The notes under the pieces were generated by a model, which did no database searches, was not told where the DNA came from, and saw only the letters and a program-made list of their open reading frames with translations. A program made the position numbers and the translations under genes. Below are positions 26,071 to 35,397 of a DNA stretch of 64,000 bases, in pieces. Source of the stretch: Nocardioides mesophilus (GTDB taxonomy: Bacteria > Actinomycetota > Actinomycetes > Propionibacteriales > Nocardioidaceae); assembly GCF_014395785.1 (NCBI RefSeq), contig NZ_CP060713.1, positions 1,392,501-1,456,500 of the forward strand, read 5' to 3'. The stretch's first letter is position 1. The number at the start of each line of letters is the position of its first letter.

Positions 26071-27339
26071 TCATGCTGCGGCCGGGCTGTCGCTGGTCGC
26101 GGCTTCGGAGGCGGTCCGCAAGGTGGAGCGGACCACGGTGAGGGTGAGCACCAGCGTGAGGGCGGCGGTCACCGAGAGCAGCACCAGCCCGATGGCGTAG
26201 GAGTCGGTGCGGCCGTAGACGTAGCCCATGATCAGCGGCGGCACGAACCCGCCGAGGCCGCCGGCGGCACCGACGAGGCCGGTGACGCCACCGACCCGGC
26301 TGGGCTCCACCACCCGCGCGACCAGGGCGAAGGTGGCACCGGAGCCCGACCCGAGGGCGGCCGCCATCGCGAGGAAGGCCGCGGTGCCGATGTGCTCGAG
26401 CAGCGGCGTGGTGGAGGCGATCGCGGCACCGATCGCGACGACGCCGTACCCGACCGCGAGCACCGGGACCGGACCGAAGCGGTCCGAGAGCCAGCCGCCG
26501 ATCGGGCGCATCAGCACCGCGACCACCACGAAGCCGGCCATCCGGTTGGCGGCGTCGGCCGGGGTCAGCTCGTAGGCCGTCTTGAGGTAGGCCGGCAGGT
26601 AGACCGAGAAGGCGACGTAGCCGCCGAAAGCGACCGCGTAGAGCATGCAGGCCTGCCAGCTGATCGGCAACCGTGCGTTGGCGGAGAGCCGGGACATCAG
26701 GCTGCCGGCGGGGGCCACCCGGCCGGGGGCGTCCTCGAGCAGCAGCCAGGCCACGACGGCGTACACCGCGAGCAGCGAGGCGGTGATCAGGAACGGCGCC
26801 GCGGAGCCGACGTTGGTGTAGAGCTTGACAGTGGTCAGCGCGCTGATCGCGGTGCCGCCCATGCCTGCACCGAAGACGCCGACGGCGAGGCCGCGGCGCT
26901 CGGGCGGGAACCAGGCGTTCACGAACGGCACGCCGACCGCGAAGGCGGTGCCCCCGATGCCGAGGAAGAACCCGCCGACCAGGATCAGCGCGTAGGAGCT
27001 CTGCGCCGCCAGGCCCAGGAAGAGCACGGGCACGATCGTCGCCAGCGAGACCAGCGGGAACATCACCCGGCCGCCGTACTTGTCGGTCAGCGCGCCCACC
27101 GGGATCCGGCCGAGCGACCCGACCAGCACCGGCACCGCGACCATCAGCGCCACGTCGGACTCGCTGAGGGTGCCGAGGGCGCCGTTCTCGCGGAACAGCG
27201 GCCCGAGCGGGCTGACCAGGGCCCAGGCCCAGAAGTTCACCGCGAAGCCGATGGTGGCCAGAGCCAGCATGAGACCGGGTGACCTGTGCTCCCCCGAGCT
27301 CACGGCCCTGGACCTCCGAACGTGCGTCGTTGCAGACAT
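26071..27339 (-). CDS. narK: Nitrate/nitrite transporter NarK (MFS)
   Basis: A 422-residue major facilitator with about twelve hydrophobic segments. The ATG 27339 follows GGAGAACAGCC and gives a basic N-terminus before the first helix (LMLALATIGFAVNFWAWAL). The motif between helices 2 and 3 is GALTDKYGGRVMFP, and the nitrate signature glycine-rich stretches GIGGTAFAVGVPFVNAWFP and VVGAAGGLGGFVPP-like segment (LVGAAGGLGGFVPPLIMG) are present, typical of the NarK/NNP group. It imports nitrate or exchanges it for nitrite and leads the nar operon. Confidence 0.93.
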   Translation of the reverse strand: MSATTHVRRSRAVSSGEHRSPGLMLALATIGFAVNFWAWALVSPLGPLFRENGALGTLSESDVALMVAVPVLVGSLGRIPVGALTDKYGGRVMFPLVSLATIVPVLFLGLAAQSSYALILVGGFFLGIGGTAFAVGVPFVNAWFPPERRGLAVGVFGAGMGGTAISALTTVKLYTNVGSAAPFLITASLLAVYAVVAWLLLEDAPGRVAPAGSLMSRLSANARLPISWQACMLYAVAFGGYVAFSVYLPAYLKTAYELTPADAANRMAGFVVVAVLMRPIGGWLSDRFGPVPVLAVGYGVVAIGAAIASTTPLLEHIGTAAFLAMAAALGSGSGATFALVARVVEPSRVGGVTGLVGAAGGLGGFVPPLIMGYVYGRTDSYAIGLVLLSVTAALTLVLTLTVVRSTLRTASEAATSDSPAAA

Positions 27340-27398
27340 GGCTGTTCTCCTGACTCTCGCTGACTTCGGCCACTGTGCCAAGCCCCACACGCCAGGGG

Positions 27399-27415
27399 CT
27401 GGGTCCAAAGTCCTG
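27399..27415 (-). promoter_or_regulatory. Possible DosR/DevR-type box upstream of narK
   Basis: The + strand reads CTGGGTCCAAAGTCCTG, which resembles the palindromic mycobacterial DosR site (GGGACTNNNGTCCC type): the right half AAAGTCC is exact, the left half has two changes. It is 60 bases upstream of narK, a suitable place for an activator of hypoxic nitrate respiration. No response regulator is in the window. Confidence 0.35.
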
Positions 27416-27507
27416 TCAGGACGCGGCAACGGTCCCCTCTGTCCGGATCCGGAGGATCGCCGGTTTGCCGGCGAGCCGGTCCGTGAGCCGCTCCCCCGGC
27501 GTGCCTC

Positions 27508-28179
27508 TCAGTCGCGGCGGCGGTTGACGCGCGCCATGTTGAGGCCGACCAGCCGGGTGACCACCATCGCGATGTAGAACAGCCCGACCACCTGCTCGAG
27601 CATCACCACGCTGCGCGAGTGCCCGTGGACCGGGACGATGTCGGAGAGACCGGTGCTGGAGAGCGTCGTGAACGACAAGAACAGCAGCTCGGTCCAGGTG
27701 CGCGGCTGGTCCGGCTGCACCGCAGCCGTGAAGCTCCCCGGGTCGAGCGCCTGCACGACGACATACGTGTAGGCGAACGCCCAGGCCAGCAACGTGAAGA
27801 CCGCGCCGACGGCGAACATCTCGTCGGTGGTGACCCGCTCGTCGGCGAGCATGTAGACCAACATGCTGACGGCGGCGTAGAAGTAGAGCAGCGCCTCGAA
27901 GACCGCGCTGTACGGCGCCAGCGAGTCGTCCAGCGTCACCGCCTGCACCAGCAGCAGGCCCAGGGCCGGGATCGCCAGCGTGACCGAGACCCACCAGAGC
28001 ATCGGCGTGGCCCGCACCGCGCGGACCACCAGCGCGAGCACCGCCAGCCCGAAGACCGCCAGCGCCGAGCGTCCGGCGACGCTGCCCTCCAGGAACGGGT
28101 AGACGATCACGCCGAGCAGCTGGACGATCAGCAGCGCGGCGCAGGGGGTGTCCCGCAGGAACCGGACGGCTCGTCGCAT
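27508..28179 (-). CDS. Ion channel protein with atypical selectivity filter
   Basis: A 223-residue membrane protein with about six hydrophobic segments; the last third matches the two-helix pore module of potassium channels. The pore loop reads FTTLSSTGLSDIVPV, where the usual filter TxGYGD is replaced by STGLSD, followed by the inner helix VVMLEQVVGLFYIAMVVTRL. The same pore-helix-filter-helix order as Ion_trans_2 proteins is clear, but ion preference cannot be told. It ends with a basic tail (RVNRRRD). It stands alone, in the same direction as the nar and glp operons. Confidence 0.8.
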   Translation of the reverse strand: MRRAVRFLRDTPCAALLIVQLLGVIVYPFLEGSVAGRSALAVFGLAVLALVVRAVRATPMLWWVSVTLAIPALGLLLVQAVTLDDSLAPYSAVFEALLYFYAAVSMLVYMLADERVTTDEMFAVGAVFTLLAWAFAYTYVVVQALDPGSFTAAVQPDQPRTWTELLFLSFTTLSSTGLSDIVPVHGHSRSVVMLEQVVGLFYIAMVVTRLVGLNMARVNRRRD

Positions 28180-28293
28180 GTGCGGAAGGCTAACCCGCGA
28201 CGGTCGAGCACCAGCGTCCCCCGGCCGACAGGGGAAGCCGGGGAACGCTGGTGGCCTCGGGCGGCTCGGGATCGAGCCGGTGGCCGCGCGGGG

Positions 28294-30000
28294 TCAGTCC
28301 TGCACGAACCGCACGTCGGACGCGCCGAGCCGGGCCGCGTCGGCGGTCTGGTCGTCGGGCTGCTCCTGGGAGTCGATCTCGGCGGCGACCCGGGCGCGGT
28401 AGTGCTCCACCTCGTTCTTGGCCTGGTCGTCGCTCCAGCCCAGCACCGGCGCCACGAGCTCGGCGATCTCCTCGGCGGCCGCGAGGCCCCGGTCGACGGA
28501 CTCGATCGAGATCCGGGTCCGCCGGGTGAGGATGTCGTCGAGGTGCAGGGCCCCTTCGGCGAGCGCCGCGTAGTAGGCCTCCACCCGCAGGTAGGTCGGC
28601 GCGTCCGGCAACGGCTCCGCGAGCTCCGGTCGCTCCTTGACCAGCGCCAGCAGCTCGCCGGTCAGCGACCCGTAGCGGTTCAGCAGGTGCTCGATCCGGG
28701 CCAGGTGCAGCCCGGACTCGGTCGCCAGCTGCTCGCGGCGGTTCCAGTCCGCCGTGTAGCCCTCGGCGCCCACCAACGGGATGTTGTCGGTGCAGCAGGG
28801 TGGCACCGTGCGCGAGAACCCGTGCGCCACCGCGTCCACGGCGTCCTTGGCCATCACCCGGTAGGTGGTGTACTTGCCGCCGGCCACCATCACCAGACCG
28901 GCCACCGGCGAGACCACCGCGTGCTCGCGGGAGAGCTGGCTGGTGTCCTCCGACTCCCCCGACAGCAGCGGCCGCAGACCGGCGTAGACGCCGACGACGT
29001 CCTCGTGGGTCAGCGGCGTCTGCAGCAGCGCGTTGGCGTGGTCCAGCAGGTAGTCCACGTCGGACCGGCTCGCCGCCGGGTGCGCGAGGTCGAGCTCCCA
29101 GTCGGTGTCGGTGGTGCCGATGATCCAGTTCTCGTGCCACGGGATGATGAAGAGCACGCTCTTCTCGGTGCGGCTGATGATCCCGGTCTGGGACCGGATC
29201 CGGTCCCGCGGCACCACGATGTGCACGCCCTTGGAGGCCCGCACGTTGATCTGCCCGCGGCCGCCGACCATCTCCTGGATCTCGTCGGTCCAGACCCCGG
29301 CGGCGTTGATGGTCTGCCGGGCCCGGATCTCCAGCTCCTCGCCGGTCTCCAGGTCCTTGACCCGCGCTCCGCTGACCCGGTCCCCCTCGCGGAGGAAGCC
29401 GGTCACCCGGGTGCTGGTGGCGCAGAGGGCGCCGTACTCCGCCGCCGTGCGCGCCAGCATCATGGTGTGCCGGGCGTCGTCCACCTGGCCGTCGTAGTAC
29501 TGGATCGCGCCGACCAGGGCGTCCTTGCGCAGCGAGGGGAACTCCCGCAGCGCCTGCCGCCTGGTCAGGTGCCGGTGGCTGGGCACGCCGTGCCGGCCGC
29601 CGAGGGTGTCGTAGAGCAGCACCCCGCTGCCGACGTAGAACCGCTCCCACACCCGGTGCTGCAGGGGGTAGAGGAACGGCACCGGCCGGGCCAGGTGCGG
29701 GGCGAGCCGGTTGAGGATCAGCGACCGCTCGCGCAGCGCCTCCCGCACCAGGCCGAAGTCGAGCTGCTCGAGGTAGCGCAGGCCACCGTGGACCAGCTTG
29801 CTCGACCGGCTCGAGGTGCCCGCGGCGTAGTCACGGGCCTCGACCAGCCCGACGCGCAGCCCGCGGGTGGCGGCGTCGAGGGCGGCCCCCGAGCCCACGA
29901 CGCCACCGCCGATGACGAGCACGTCCAGCTGTTCCTGCGCCATGTCGCGCAGCGCCGCCTGCCTGTTCTCCGGGTTCAGGTGCACCGCCGTACCGCTCAT
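28294..30000 (-). CDS. glpD: Aerobic glycerol-3-phosphate dehydrogenase GlpD
   Basis: A 568-residue FAD enzyme oxidising glycerol-3-phosphate to dihydroxyacetone phosphate at the membrane and feeding electrons to quinone. The dinucleotide motif VLVIGGGVVGSGAALDAATR is at about residues 27-46; SSRSSKLVHGGLRYLEQ, TINAAGVWTDEI and VAGGKYTTYRVMA are family motifs. ATG 30000 follows GAGGAGCACG, 9 bases after the glpK stop; an in-frame ATG four codons upstream is the alternative. Last gene of glpF-glpK-glpD. Confidence 0.95.
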   Translation of the reverse strand: MSGTAVHLNPENRQAALRDMAQEQLDVLVIGGGVVGSGAALDAATRGLRVGLVEARDYAAGTSSRSSKLVHGGLRYLEQLDFGLVREALRERSLILNRLAPHLARPVPFLYPLQHRVWERFYVGSGVLLYDTLGGRHGVPSHRHLTRRQALREFPSLRKDALVGAIQYYDGQVDDARHTMMLARTAAEYGALCATSTRVTGFLREGDRVSGARVKDLETGEELEIRARQTINAAGVWTDEIQEMVGGRGQINVRASKGVHIVVPRDRIRSQTGIISRTEKSVLFIIPWHENWIIGTTDTDWELDLAHPAASRSDVDYLLDHANALLQTPLTHEDVVGVYAGLRPLLSGESEDTSQLSREHAVVSPVAGLVMVAGGKYTTYRVMAKDAVDAVAHGFSRTVPPCCTDNIPLVGAEGYTADWNRREQLATESGLHLARIEHLLNRYGSLTGELLALVKERPELAEPLPDAPTYLRVEAYYAALAEGALHLDDILTRRTRISIESVDRGLAAAEEIAELVAPVLGWSDDQAKNEVEHYRARVAAEIDSQEQPDDQTADAARLGASDVRFVQD

Positions 30001-30008
30001 CGTGCTCC

Positions 30009-31526
30009 TCATTCCACGTCCACCCAGTCCAGGGTCCTGGTCACGGCCTTCTGCCAGCCCTTGTAGCCCGCCTCGCGCTCGTCCTCGGACCACTGGGGCT
30101 CCCAGCGCTTGCTCTCGTTCCAGTTCTTGCGCAGCTCCTCGCGGTCGGTCCAGAAACCGACCGCCAGGCCCGCGGCGTACGCCGACCCGAGCGCGGTGGT
30201 CTCCGCGACGACCGGCCGGCTGACCGGCACGCCGAGCACGTCCGCCTGGATCTGCATGCACAGGTCGTTGGCGGTCACGCCGCCGTCGACCTTCAGGACC
30301 TCGAGCTTGACCCCGGAGTCCTTCTCCATCGCGTCGGCCACGTCGCGGCTCTGGTAGCAGATCGCCTCGAGGGTCGCCCGGGCGATGTGCGCGTTGGTGT
30401 TGAACCGCGACAGTCCGACAATGGCACCTCGGGCGTCAGAGCGCCAGTAGGGGGCGAACAGCCCGGAGAACGCCGGCACGAAGTAGACGCCGCCGTTGTC
30501 GGGCACCTCCCGGGCCAGGCTCTCGCTCTGCGAGGCCCCGCTGATCAGCCCCATCTGGTCGCGCAGCCACTGGACCGCCGAACCGGTGACGGCGATCGAC
30601 CCCTCCAGCGCGTAGACCGGCTTCTCGTCGCCGAACTGGTAGCAGACCGTGCTGAGCAGGCCGTTCTCGGAGCGGACCAGCTCGGTGCCGGTGTTCAGCA
30701 GCAGGAAGTTTCCGGTGCCGTAGGTGTTCTTGGCCTCGCCGGGGGCCAGGCAGACCTGGCCGACCATGGCGGCCTGCTGGTCGCCGAGGGCCGCGGAGAG
30801 CGGCACGGCGGTGCCGAGCGGGCCGTCCTCCAGCGTGTGGCCGTAGAGGTTCGGGTCCGAGGACGGCCGGATCTCCGGGAGCATCTGCCGGGGGATGTCG
30901 AAGAAGCCGAGCAGCTCGTCGTCCCAGTCCAGGGTCTCGAGGTTCATCAGCATGGTGCGGCTGGCGTTCGTCACGTCGGTGATGTGCACGCCGCCCCGGG
31001 GGCCGCCGGTGAGGTTCCACAGCAGCCACGCGTCGGTGTTGCCGAAGATCGCGTCGCCGGCCTCGGCCGCCTCCCGCACCCCCTCGACGTTGTCCATGAT
31101 CCACTTGATCTTCCCGCCCGAGAAGTACGTCGCCGGGGGCAGGCCGGCCTTGCGCCGGATGACGTCGCCGCGGCCGTCGGCGTCGAGGGCCTTGGCGATC
31201 GAGTCGGTGCGGGTGTCCTGCCAGACGATCGCGTTGTAGTAGGGGCGGCCGGTCTTCCGGTTCCACACCACCGTGGTCTCGCGCTGGTTGGTGATGCCGA
31301 GGGCCGCGAGGTCCGCGCCGGTCAGCCCCTTGCGTCCGAGCGCGGTCTGCAGCACCGAGCTGGTGCGCTCCCAGATCTCCACCGGGTTGTGCTCCACCCA
31401 GCCGGCCTTCGGCATGATCTGCTCGTGCTCGAGCTGGTGCCGGGCGACCTCGTTGCCGCCGTGGTCGAAGATCATGAAACGGGTGCTCGTGGTGCCCTGG
31501 TCGATGGCGCCGACGTATTCAGCCAT
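30009..31526 (-). CDS. glpK: Glycerol kinase 1
   Basis: A 505-residue kinase turning glycerol into glycerol-3-phosphate. The FGGY-family start is [20 protein letters not shown], the glycerol-contacting [14 protein letters not shown] and WQDTRT segments follow, and [31 protein letters not shown] and [20 protein letters not shown] form the second half. ATG 31526 follows AAGGAGACACTTC. It lies between glpF and glpD and has a paralogue at 33422. Confidence 0.96.
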   Translation of the reverse strand: MAEYVGAIDQGTTSTRFMIFDHGGNEVARHQLEHEQIMPKAGWVEHNPVEIWERTSSVLQTALGRKGLTGADLAALGITNQRETTVVWNRKTGRPYYNAIVWQDTRTDSIAKALDADGRGDVIRRKAGLPPATYFSGGKIKWIMDNVEGVREAAEAGDAIFGNTDAWLLWNLTGGPRGGVHITDVTNASRTMLMNLETLDWDDELLGFFDIPRQMLPEIRPSSDPNLYGHTLEDGPLGTAVPLSAALGDQQAAMVGQVCLAPGEAKNTYGTGNFLLLNTGTELVRSENGLLSTVCYQFGDEKPVYALEGSIAVTGSAVQWLRDQMGLISGASQSESLAREVPDNGGVYFVPAFSGLFAPYWRSDARGAIVGLSRFNTNAHIARATLEAICYQSRDVADAMEKDSGVKLEVLKVDGGVTANDLCMQIQADVLGVPVSRPVVAETTALGSAYAAGLAVGFWTDREELRKNWNESKRWEPQWSEDEREAGYKGWQKAVTRTLDWVDVE

Positions 31527-31606
31527 GAAGTGTCTCCTTGTGGTGAGGGCGGTCTGGACGGTGTGGACGGTTGACGGGGACGGGAGCTGCGGAGGCGGCG
31601 GCCGGC

Positions 31607-32488
31607 TCAGGCACCGGGCTCGCGGTGCTCGGCGCGGGCCGCGACGTTCTCCGCGACACGCTCCTCGCGGGGCGCCTGCTCGGGGATCCGGCCCTCCTCG
31701 GCCGGCTCGTCCTCGGCGGGCAGGAAGCGGCCGATGGCGACCTTGTAGAAGCCGGCGCCGAGGACGCCTCCGATGAGCGGGGCCACGATCGGCACCCAGA
31801 AGTACAGCGCGCCGCGTTGGTCCTCGAAGGCGGTGTCGTAGCCGGTCAGGAAGCTGGCCAGCCGGGGACCGAAGTCACGCGCCGGGTTGATGGCGTAGCC
31901 GGCGTTGGTGCCCCAGGCCATGCCGATGGCGACGACGATCAGACCGACGATGAACGGCGCGATCCAGGCGACCGGGGCGTTGTTGCGGGCGTCGGTCACG
32001 GCCAGGATCAGGAACAGCAGGATCGCGGTGCCGAGGACCTGGTCGAAGAAGGCCGTGCTGGTGCTGATGTCCATCGCGCCGTTGCCGGGCAGCGTGGAGA
32101 AGATGCCCTGGGTGGCGATCGTGTGCCCGGCGTCGACGGTGCCGATCGCGTCGGCGTAGATCCAGCGGACCAGCAGCGCGGCCACGAAGGCCCCGGCGGT
32201 CTGCGCGAGGGAGTACGGGAGGACCTTGCGCCACTCGAAGTCGCCGAAGGTGGCCAGCGCCACCGACACGGCCGGGTTCAGGTGGGCGCCGCTGATCCGC
32301 GCGGCGGCGTACACGCCGAACGTGACGCCCAGCCCCCAGGCCCAGGCGATCGAGTCGTGGTCGCCGAGCCCGCCCTCGCTGGTGACGACCTGGGCGACGA
32401 CGCCGACGCCGAAGAGGATGAGGATCATGGTGCCGGTGAACTCGGCGACGAGCTCGCCCACCAGTGTCCTTCTGCCGAGTGAGTCCAT
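31607..32488 (-). CDS. glpF: Glycerol uptake facilitator GlpF (MIP family)
   Basis: A 293-residue membrane channel for glycerol. Both pore motifs are intact: GAHLNPAVS at residues 68-76 and [11 protein letters not shown] near 206, the Asp after NPAR being typical of glycerol channels rather than water channels. Six helices are visible. The C-terminal 40 residues are charged (many E, R, A) and probably disordered. ATG 32488 follows AAGGAGCG. First gene of the glp operon, directly downstream of the operator cluster at 32570-32635. Confidence 0.95.
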   Translation of the reverse strand: MDSLGRRTLVGELVAEFTGTMILILFGVGVVAQVVTSEGGLGDHDSIAWAWGLGVTFGVYAAARISGAHLNPAVSVALATFGDFEWRKVLPYSLAQTAGAFVAALLVRWIYADAIGTVDAGHTIATQGIFSTLPGNGAMDISTSTAFFDQVLGTAILLFLILAVTDARNNAPVAWIAPFIVGLIVVAIGMAWGTNAGYAINPARDFGPRLASFLTGYDTAFEDQRGALYFWVPIVAPLIGGVLGAGFYKVAIGRFLPAEDEPAEEGRIPEQAPREERVAENVAARAEHREPGA

Positions 32489-32568
32489 GGGGACGCTCCT
32501 TGGATCGTCAGGGATGGTCTGTGTGAGGAGCGACGCTAGGTGCACGTGACGGACGCCACAACAGCGAG

Positions 32569-32636
32569 CGTTCAGCATGGCCGAACGCCGCGTCGTTCGG
32601 CCATGCTGAACGCCGAACGTTCGACATGGCCGAACA
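32569..32636. promoter_or_regulatory. Triple operator between glpF and the IclR regulator gene
   Basis: Three 17-bp sites share the form GTTCAGCATGGCCGAAC: 32570-32586, its exact reverse complement at 32595-32611, and a two-base variant at 32619-32635. The first two form a perfect 19-bp inverted repeat (32569-32587 and 32594-32612) with a six-base spacer. Centres are 25 and 24 bases apart. They lie in the divergent promoter region, and the third site is next to TAACGT (32642-32647), a possible -10 of the regulator gene. This is the expected arrangement for control by the adjacent IclR protein. Confidence 0.8.
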
Positions 32637-32654
32637 GCGAGTAACGTCCCTCGC

Positions 32655-33425
32655 ATGTCAGCGCGCGTCCAGTCGGTGGAGCGGGCGGCCGCGATCCTGC
32701 AGGTGCTCGCCGACGAGCACGGTCCGGTCAGCCTCGCGCACCTCTCCGCGGCGCTCGGTCTGGCCAAGGCGACGGTGCACGGACTGGTCCAGACGCTGCG
32801 CGAGGTGGGCTTCGTCGACCAGGACCCCGTGACGGGGCTGTACGCCGTCGGCGCCGAGCTGCTGCACCTCGGCGCCACGCCGCTGGACCGCAACGAGCTC
32901 CGGGCACGGGCCCTGAACTGGACCGACGCGTTGGCCGGCCACACCGGGGAGTCCGCGCTGGTCGCGCGGCTGGAGGACGGCGAGGTGATGATCGCCCACC
33001 ACGTGTTCCGGCCCGACACCAGCCAGCAGAGCCTGCAGACCGGATCGTCACGACCGCTGCACGCCACCGCGCTGGGCAAGGTGCTGCTCGCCCACGACCC
33101 GCGGGCGTCGCGCACGCTGGCCGGGCGGCAGCTGGAGAGCCACACCTACCGGACCGTCACGGACCCCGGCCGGCTGCACCGCGAGCTCGCCGACGTCCGC
33201 GACCTGGGCTGGGCCGCCTCGGTGGAGGAGTGGCGGCCGGGTCACGCCGGGCTGGCCGCCCCGGTGCGGGACCGCTCCGGCTTCGTGATCGGCGCGGTCG
33301 GCATCGAGGGCCGCGCCGACGCCCTCTGCGACGGGCACCTGCGACCCCGCGCGACGCTGGTCAAGCACGTGATGGACGCCGGCCGGTGGATCTCCCGCGA
33401 GCTCGGTCACGGGCGGCACGGGTGA
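32655..33425 (+). CDS. IclR-family regulator of glycerol metabolism
   Basis: A 256-residue transcription factor. Residues 5-65 form the winged helix: VERAAAILQVLADEHGPVSL, then LSAALGLAKATVHGLVQTLR as helix-turn-helix. Residues 80-250 are the IclR effector-binding domain with ALGKVLLAHDP and GAVGIEGRA motifs. The glycerol-operon regulator of Streptomyces (GylR) is of this family. No ribosome site precedes ATG 32655 and a possible -10 ends 7 bases before it, so the message may be leaderless. The stop overlaps the GTG of the second glycerol kinase. Confidence 0.9.
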   Translation: MSARVQSVERAAAILQVLADEHGPVSLAHLSAALGLAKATVHGLVQTLREVGFVDQDPVTGLYAVGAELLHLGATPLDRNELRARALNWTDALAGHTGESALVARLEDGEVMIAHHVFRPDTSQQSLQTGSSRPLHATALGKVLLAHDPRASRTLAGRQLESHTYRTVTDPGRLHRELADVRDLGWAASVEEWRPGHAGLAAPVRDRSGFVIGAVGIEGRADALCDGHLRPRATLVKHVMDAGRWISRELGHGRHG

Positions 33426-34918
33426 GCCCGTCGTACGTCGCCGCGATCGACCAGGGCACCACCTCGACCCGCTGCCTGCTCTTCGACCGGCAGGGCCGGA
33501 TGGTGTCGGTCGCGCAGCGGCAGCACCGCCAGCACTACCCCCGTCCCGGCTGGGTCGAGCACGACGCGGAGGAGATCTGGCGGCTGGTCTGCGACCTGGT
33601 GCCGCTGGCGCTCGAGGACGCGGGGGTGACGCCTGCCGAGGTCGTCGCGCTCGGGGTCACCAACCAGCGCGAGACCACGGTGGTGTGGGACCGCGTCACC
33701 GGCCGGCCGGTGGGGCCGGCGATCGTCTGGCAGGACACGCGTACGGCGACCGACCTGCCCGCCCTCACCAGTGACTTCGAGGTGGCGGAGCTGACCCGGC
33801 GCACCGGCCTGCCGCTGTCGCCGTACTCCTCGGGGCCCAAGCTGCGCTGGATCCTCGACAGCGACCCGCGGCTCCGGGAGCGCGCCGAGCGAGGTGAGCT
33901 GCTGTTCGGGACGATGGACACCTGGCTGGTCTGGAAGCTCACCGGCGGCCTGCACGTGACCGACGCGACCAACGCCAGCCGCACGCTGCTGATGGACCTC
34001 GAGACGCTCCAGTGGGATCCCGAGCTGCTGGAGTGCATGCAGGTGCCGGCGGCGATGCTGCCAGAGATCCGCAGCTCGGCCGGCGTGATCGGTCACACCC
34101 GCGAGCCGATCGAGGGGATCCCGATCAGCGCGATGCTCGGCGACCAGCAGGCGTCGCTGTTCGGGCAGACCGCCTTCGAGCCCGGCGACGCGAAGTGCAC
34201 CTTCGGCACCGGCAGCTTCCTGCTGATGAACACCGGCCCGGACATCGTTCGCTCCCGCTCCGGCCTGATCACCACCGTCGCCCACGCGACCGAGGGCGAG
34301 CCGACCGTCTACGCCCTCGAAGGATCGATCGCGGTGGCCGGCGCGCTCGTCGAGTGGTGCCGCACCAGCCTGGGGCTGGTGCGCTCGGCCGCCGAGATCG
34401 AGACACTGGCGCGCACCGTCGATGACAACGGCGGCTGCTACGTGGTGCCGGCCTTCGCAGGCCTCTACGCCCCCTACTGGGAGAGCCGGGCGCAGGGGAT
34501 CATCGCCGGGCTGACCGGCTACATCACCAAGGGCCACATCGCCCGGGCGGTCCTCGAGGCGTCGGCGTGGCAGGCCAAGGACGTCGTGGACGCGATGGTG
34601 GTCGACGCCCAGGTCCCGATGACCTCGCTGGCCGTCGACGGCGGGATGACCGCGAACAACCTGCTGATGCAAACCCTGGCCGACGTCCTCGACGTGCCGG
34701 TGATCCGGCCGATGATGGCCGAGAGCGTGGCGCTCGGAGCGGCGTACGCCGCCGGGCTCGCGGTCGGCTACTGGCCGGACCGCCGGGTGCTGAAGGCCAA
34801 CTGGCACCGGGCCTCGGAGTGGCGCTCGGAGATCGCGGACGACGAGCGGGACCGCTCCCACGCCGCGTGGCGGCAGGCCATCGACCTGTCGATCGCCTGG
34901 GGCCGCGGCCGTCCCTGA
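33422..34918 (+). CDS. Glycerol kinase 2
   Basis: A 498-residue FGGY kinase, a diverged paralogue of the enzyme at 30009. It keeps [54 protein letters not shown] and VDGGMTANNLLMQTLADVLD, so it should bind glycerol and ATP. The GTG at 33422 overlaps the stop of the regulator gene (GTGA), so kinase and regulator are co-translated. A second kinase tied to the regulator may set basal glycerol-3-phosphate, possibly the inducer (inference). Confidence 0.93.
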   Translation: MSPSYVAAIDQGTTSTRCLLFDRQGRMVSVAQRQHRQHYPRPGWVEHDAEEIWRLVCDLVPLALEDAGVTPAEVVALGVTNQRETTVVWDRVTGRPVGPAIVWQDTRTATDLPALTSDFEVAELTRRTGLPLSPYSSGPKLRWILDSDPRLRERAERGELLFGTMDTWLVWKLTGGLHVTDATNASRTLLMDLETLQWDPELLECMQVPAAMLPEIRSSAGVIGHTREPIEGIPISAMLGDQQASLFGQTAFEPGDAKCTFGTGSFLLMNTGPDIVRSRSGLITTVAHATEGEPTVYALEGSIAVAGALVEWCRTSLGLVRSAAEIETLARTVDDNGGCYVVPAFAGLYAPYWESRAQGIIAGLTGYITKGHIARAVLEASAWQAKDVVDAMVVDAQVPMTSLAVDGGMTANNLLMQTLADVLDVPVIRPMMAESVALGAAYAAGLAVGYWPDRRVLKANWHRASEWRSEIADDERDRSHAAWRQAIDLSIAWGRGRP

Positions 34919-35090
34919 CCGGGCCCGCCGCCCGGGTCGGCTGGGGGCGAATCGGACCGGTGTCGACCGGTATCCCCTGTGGTGCAACCGACATGCCTAC
35001 ACATGCGTCTTTGTGGGTATCAGACCGATGCGCCGCGGCACCGCGATCGGTGACCGGCCCGGACAACGCCCAGCCGTTCAGGAGAACACC

Positions 35091-35210
35091 ATGAAAGCCA
35101 CCACCACCGACACGACGGTGCAGGAGACTGCCGCCGAGGCCGACTCCGGACTCGGACTGATGCTGCTCATCCTGCTGGTCCTCACCGTGGTCGCCGCACT
35201 CGCCACCTGA
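35091..35210 (+). CDS. Small single-span membrane protein (39 residues)
   Basis: A short frame beginning at ATG 35091 eleven bases after AGGAG. The first half is hydrophilic with many Thr and Glu; residues 20-38 are one hydrophobic helix (GLGLMLLILLVLTVVAALAT). The layout, ribosome site and base composition resemble real small membrane proteins of actinobacteria. No function can be given. An upstream in-frame ATG exists but has no ribosome site. Confidence 0.55.
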   Translation: MKATTTDTTVQETAAEADSGLGLMLLILLVLTVVAALAT

Positions 35211-35397
35211 TCTCCCGGCCGCCCGGGCGGAGGACCTTGGTCCCGTGAGCCGGGCGGCGTCGGACCCCTTTTGCGCTGCGAAGGACCCCTTCCGGCCCTG
35301 GACGGTTCCCTCCGGCCGGCCCCGCTGCGCACGATGACTCCCGGCGGCCTCTGGACCGACACGGTCCCCGCCCGCAGGTCTGCAAGGGAGTCGGCCG

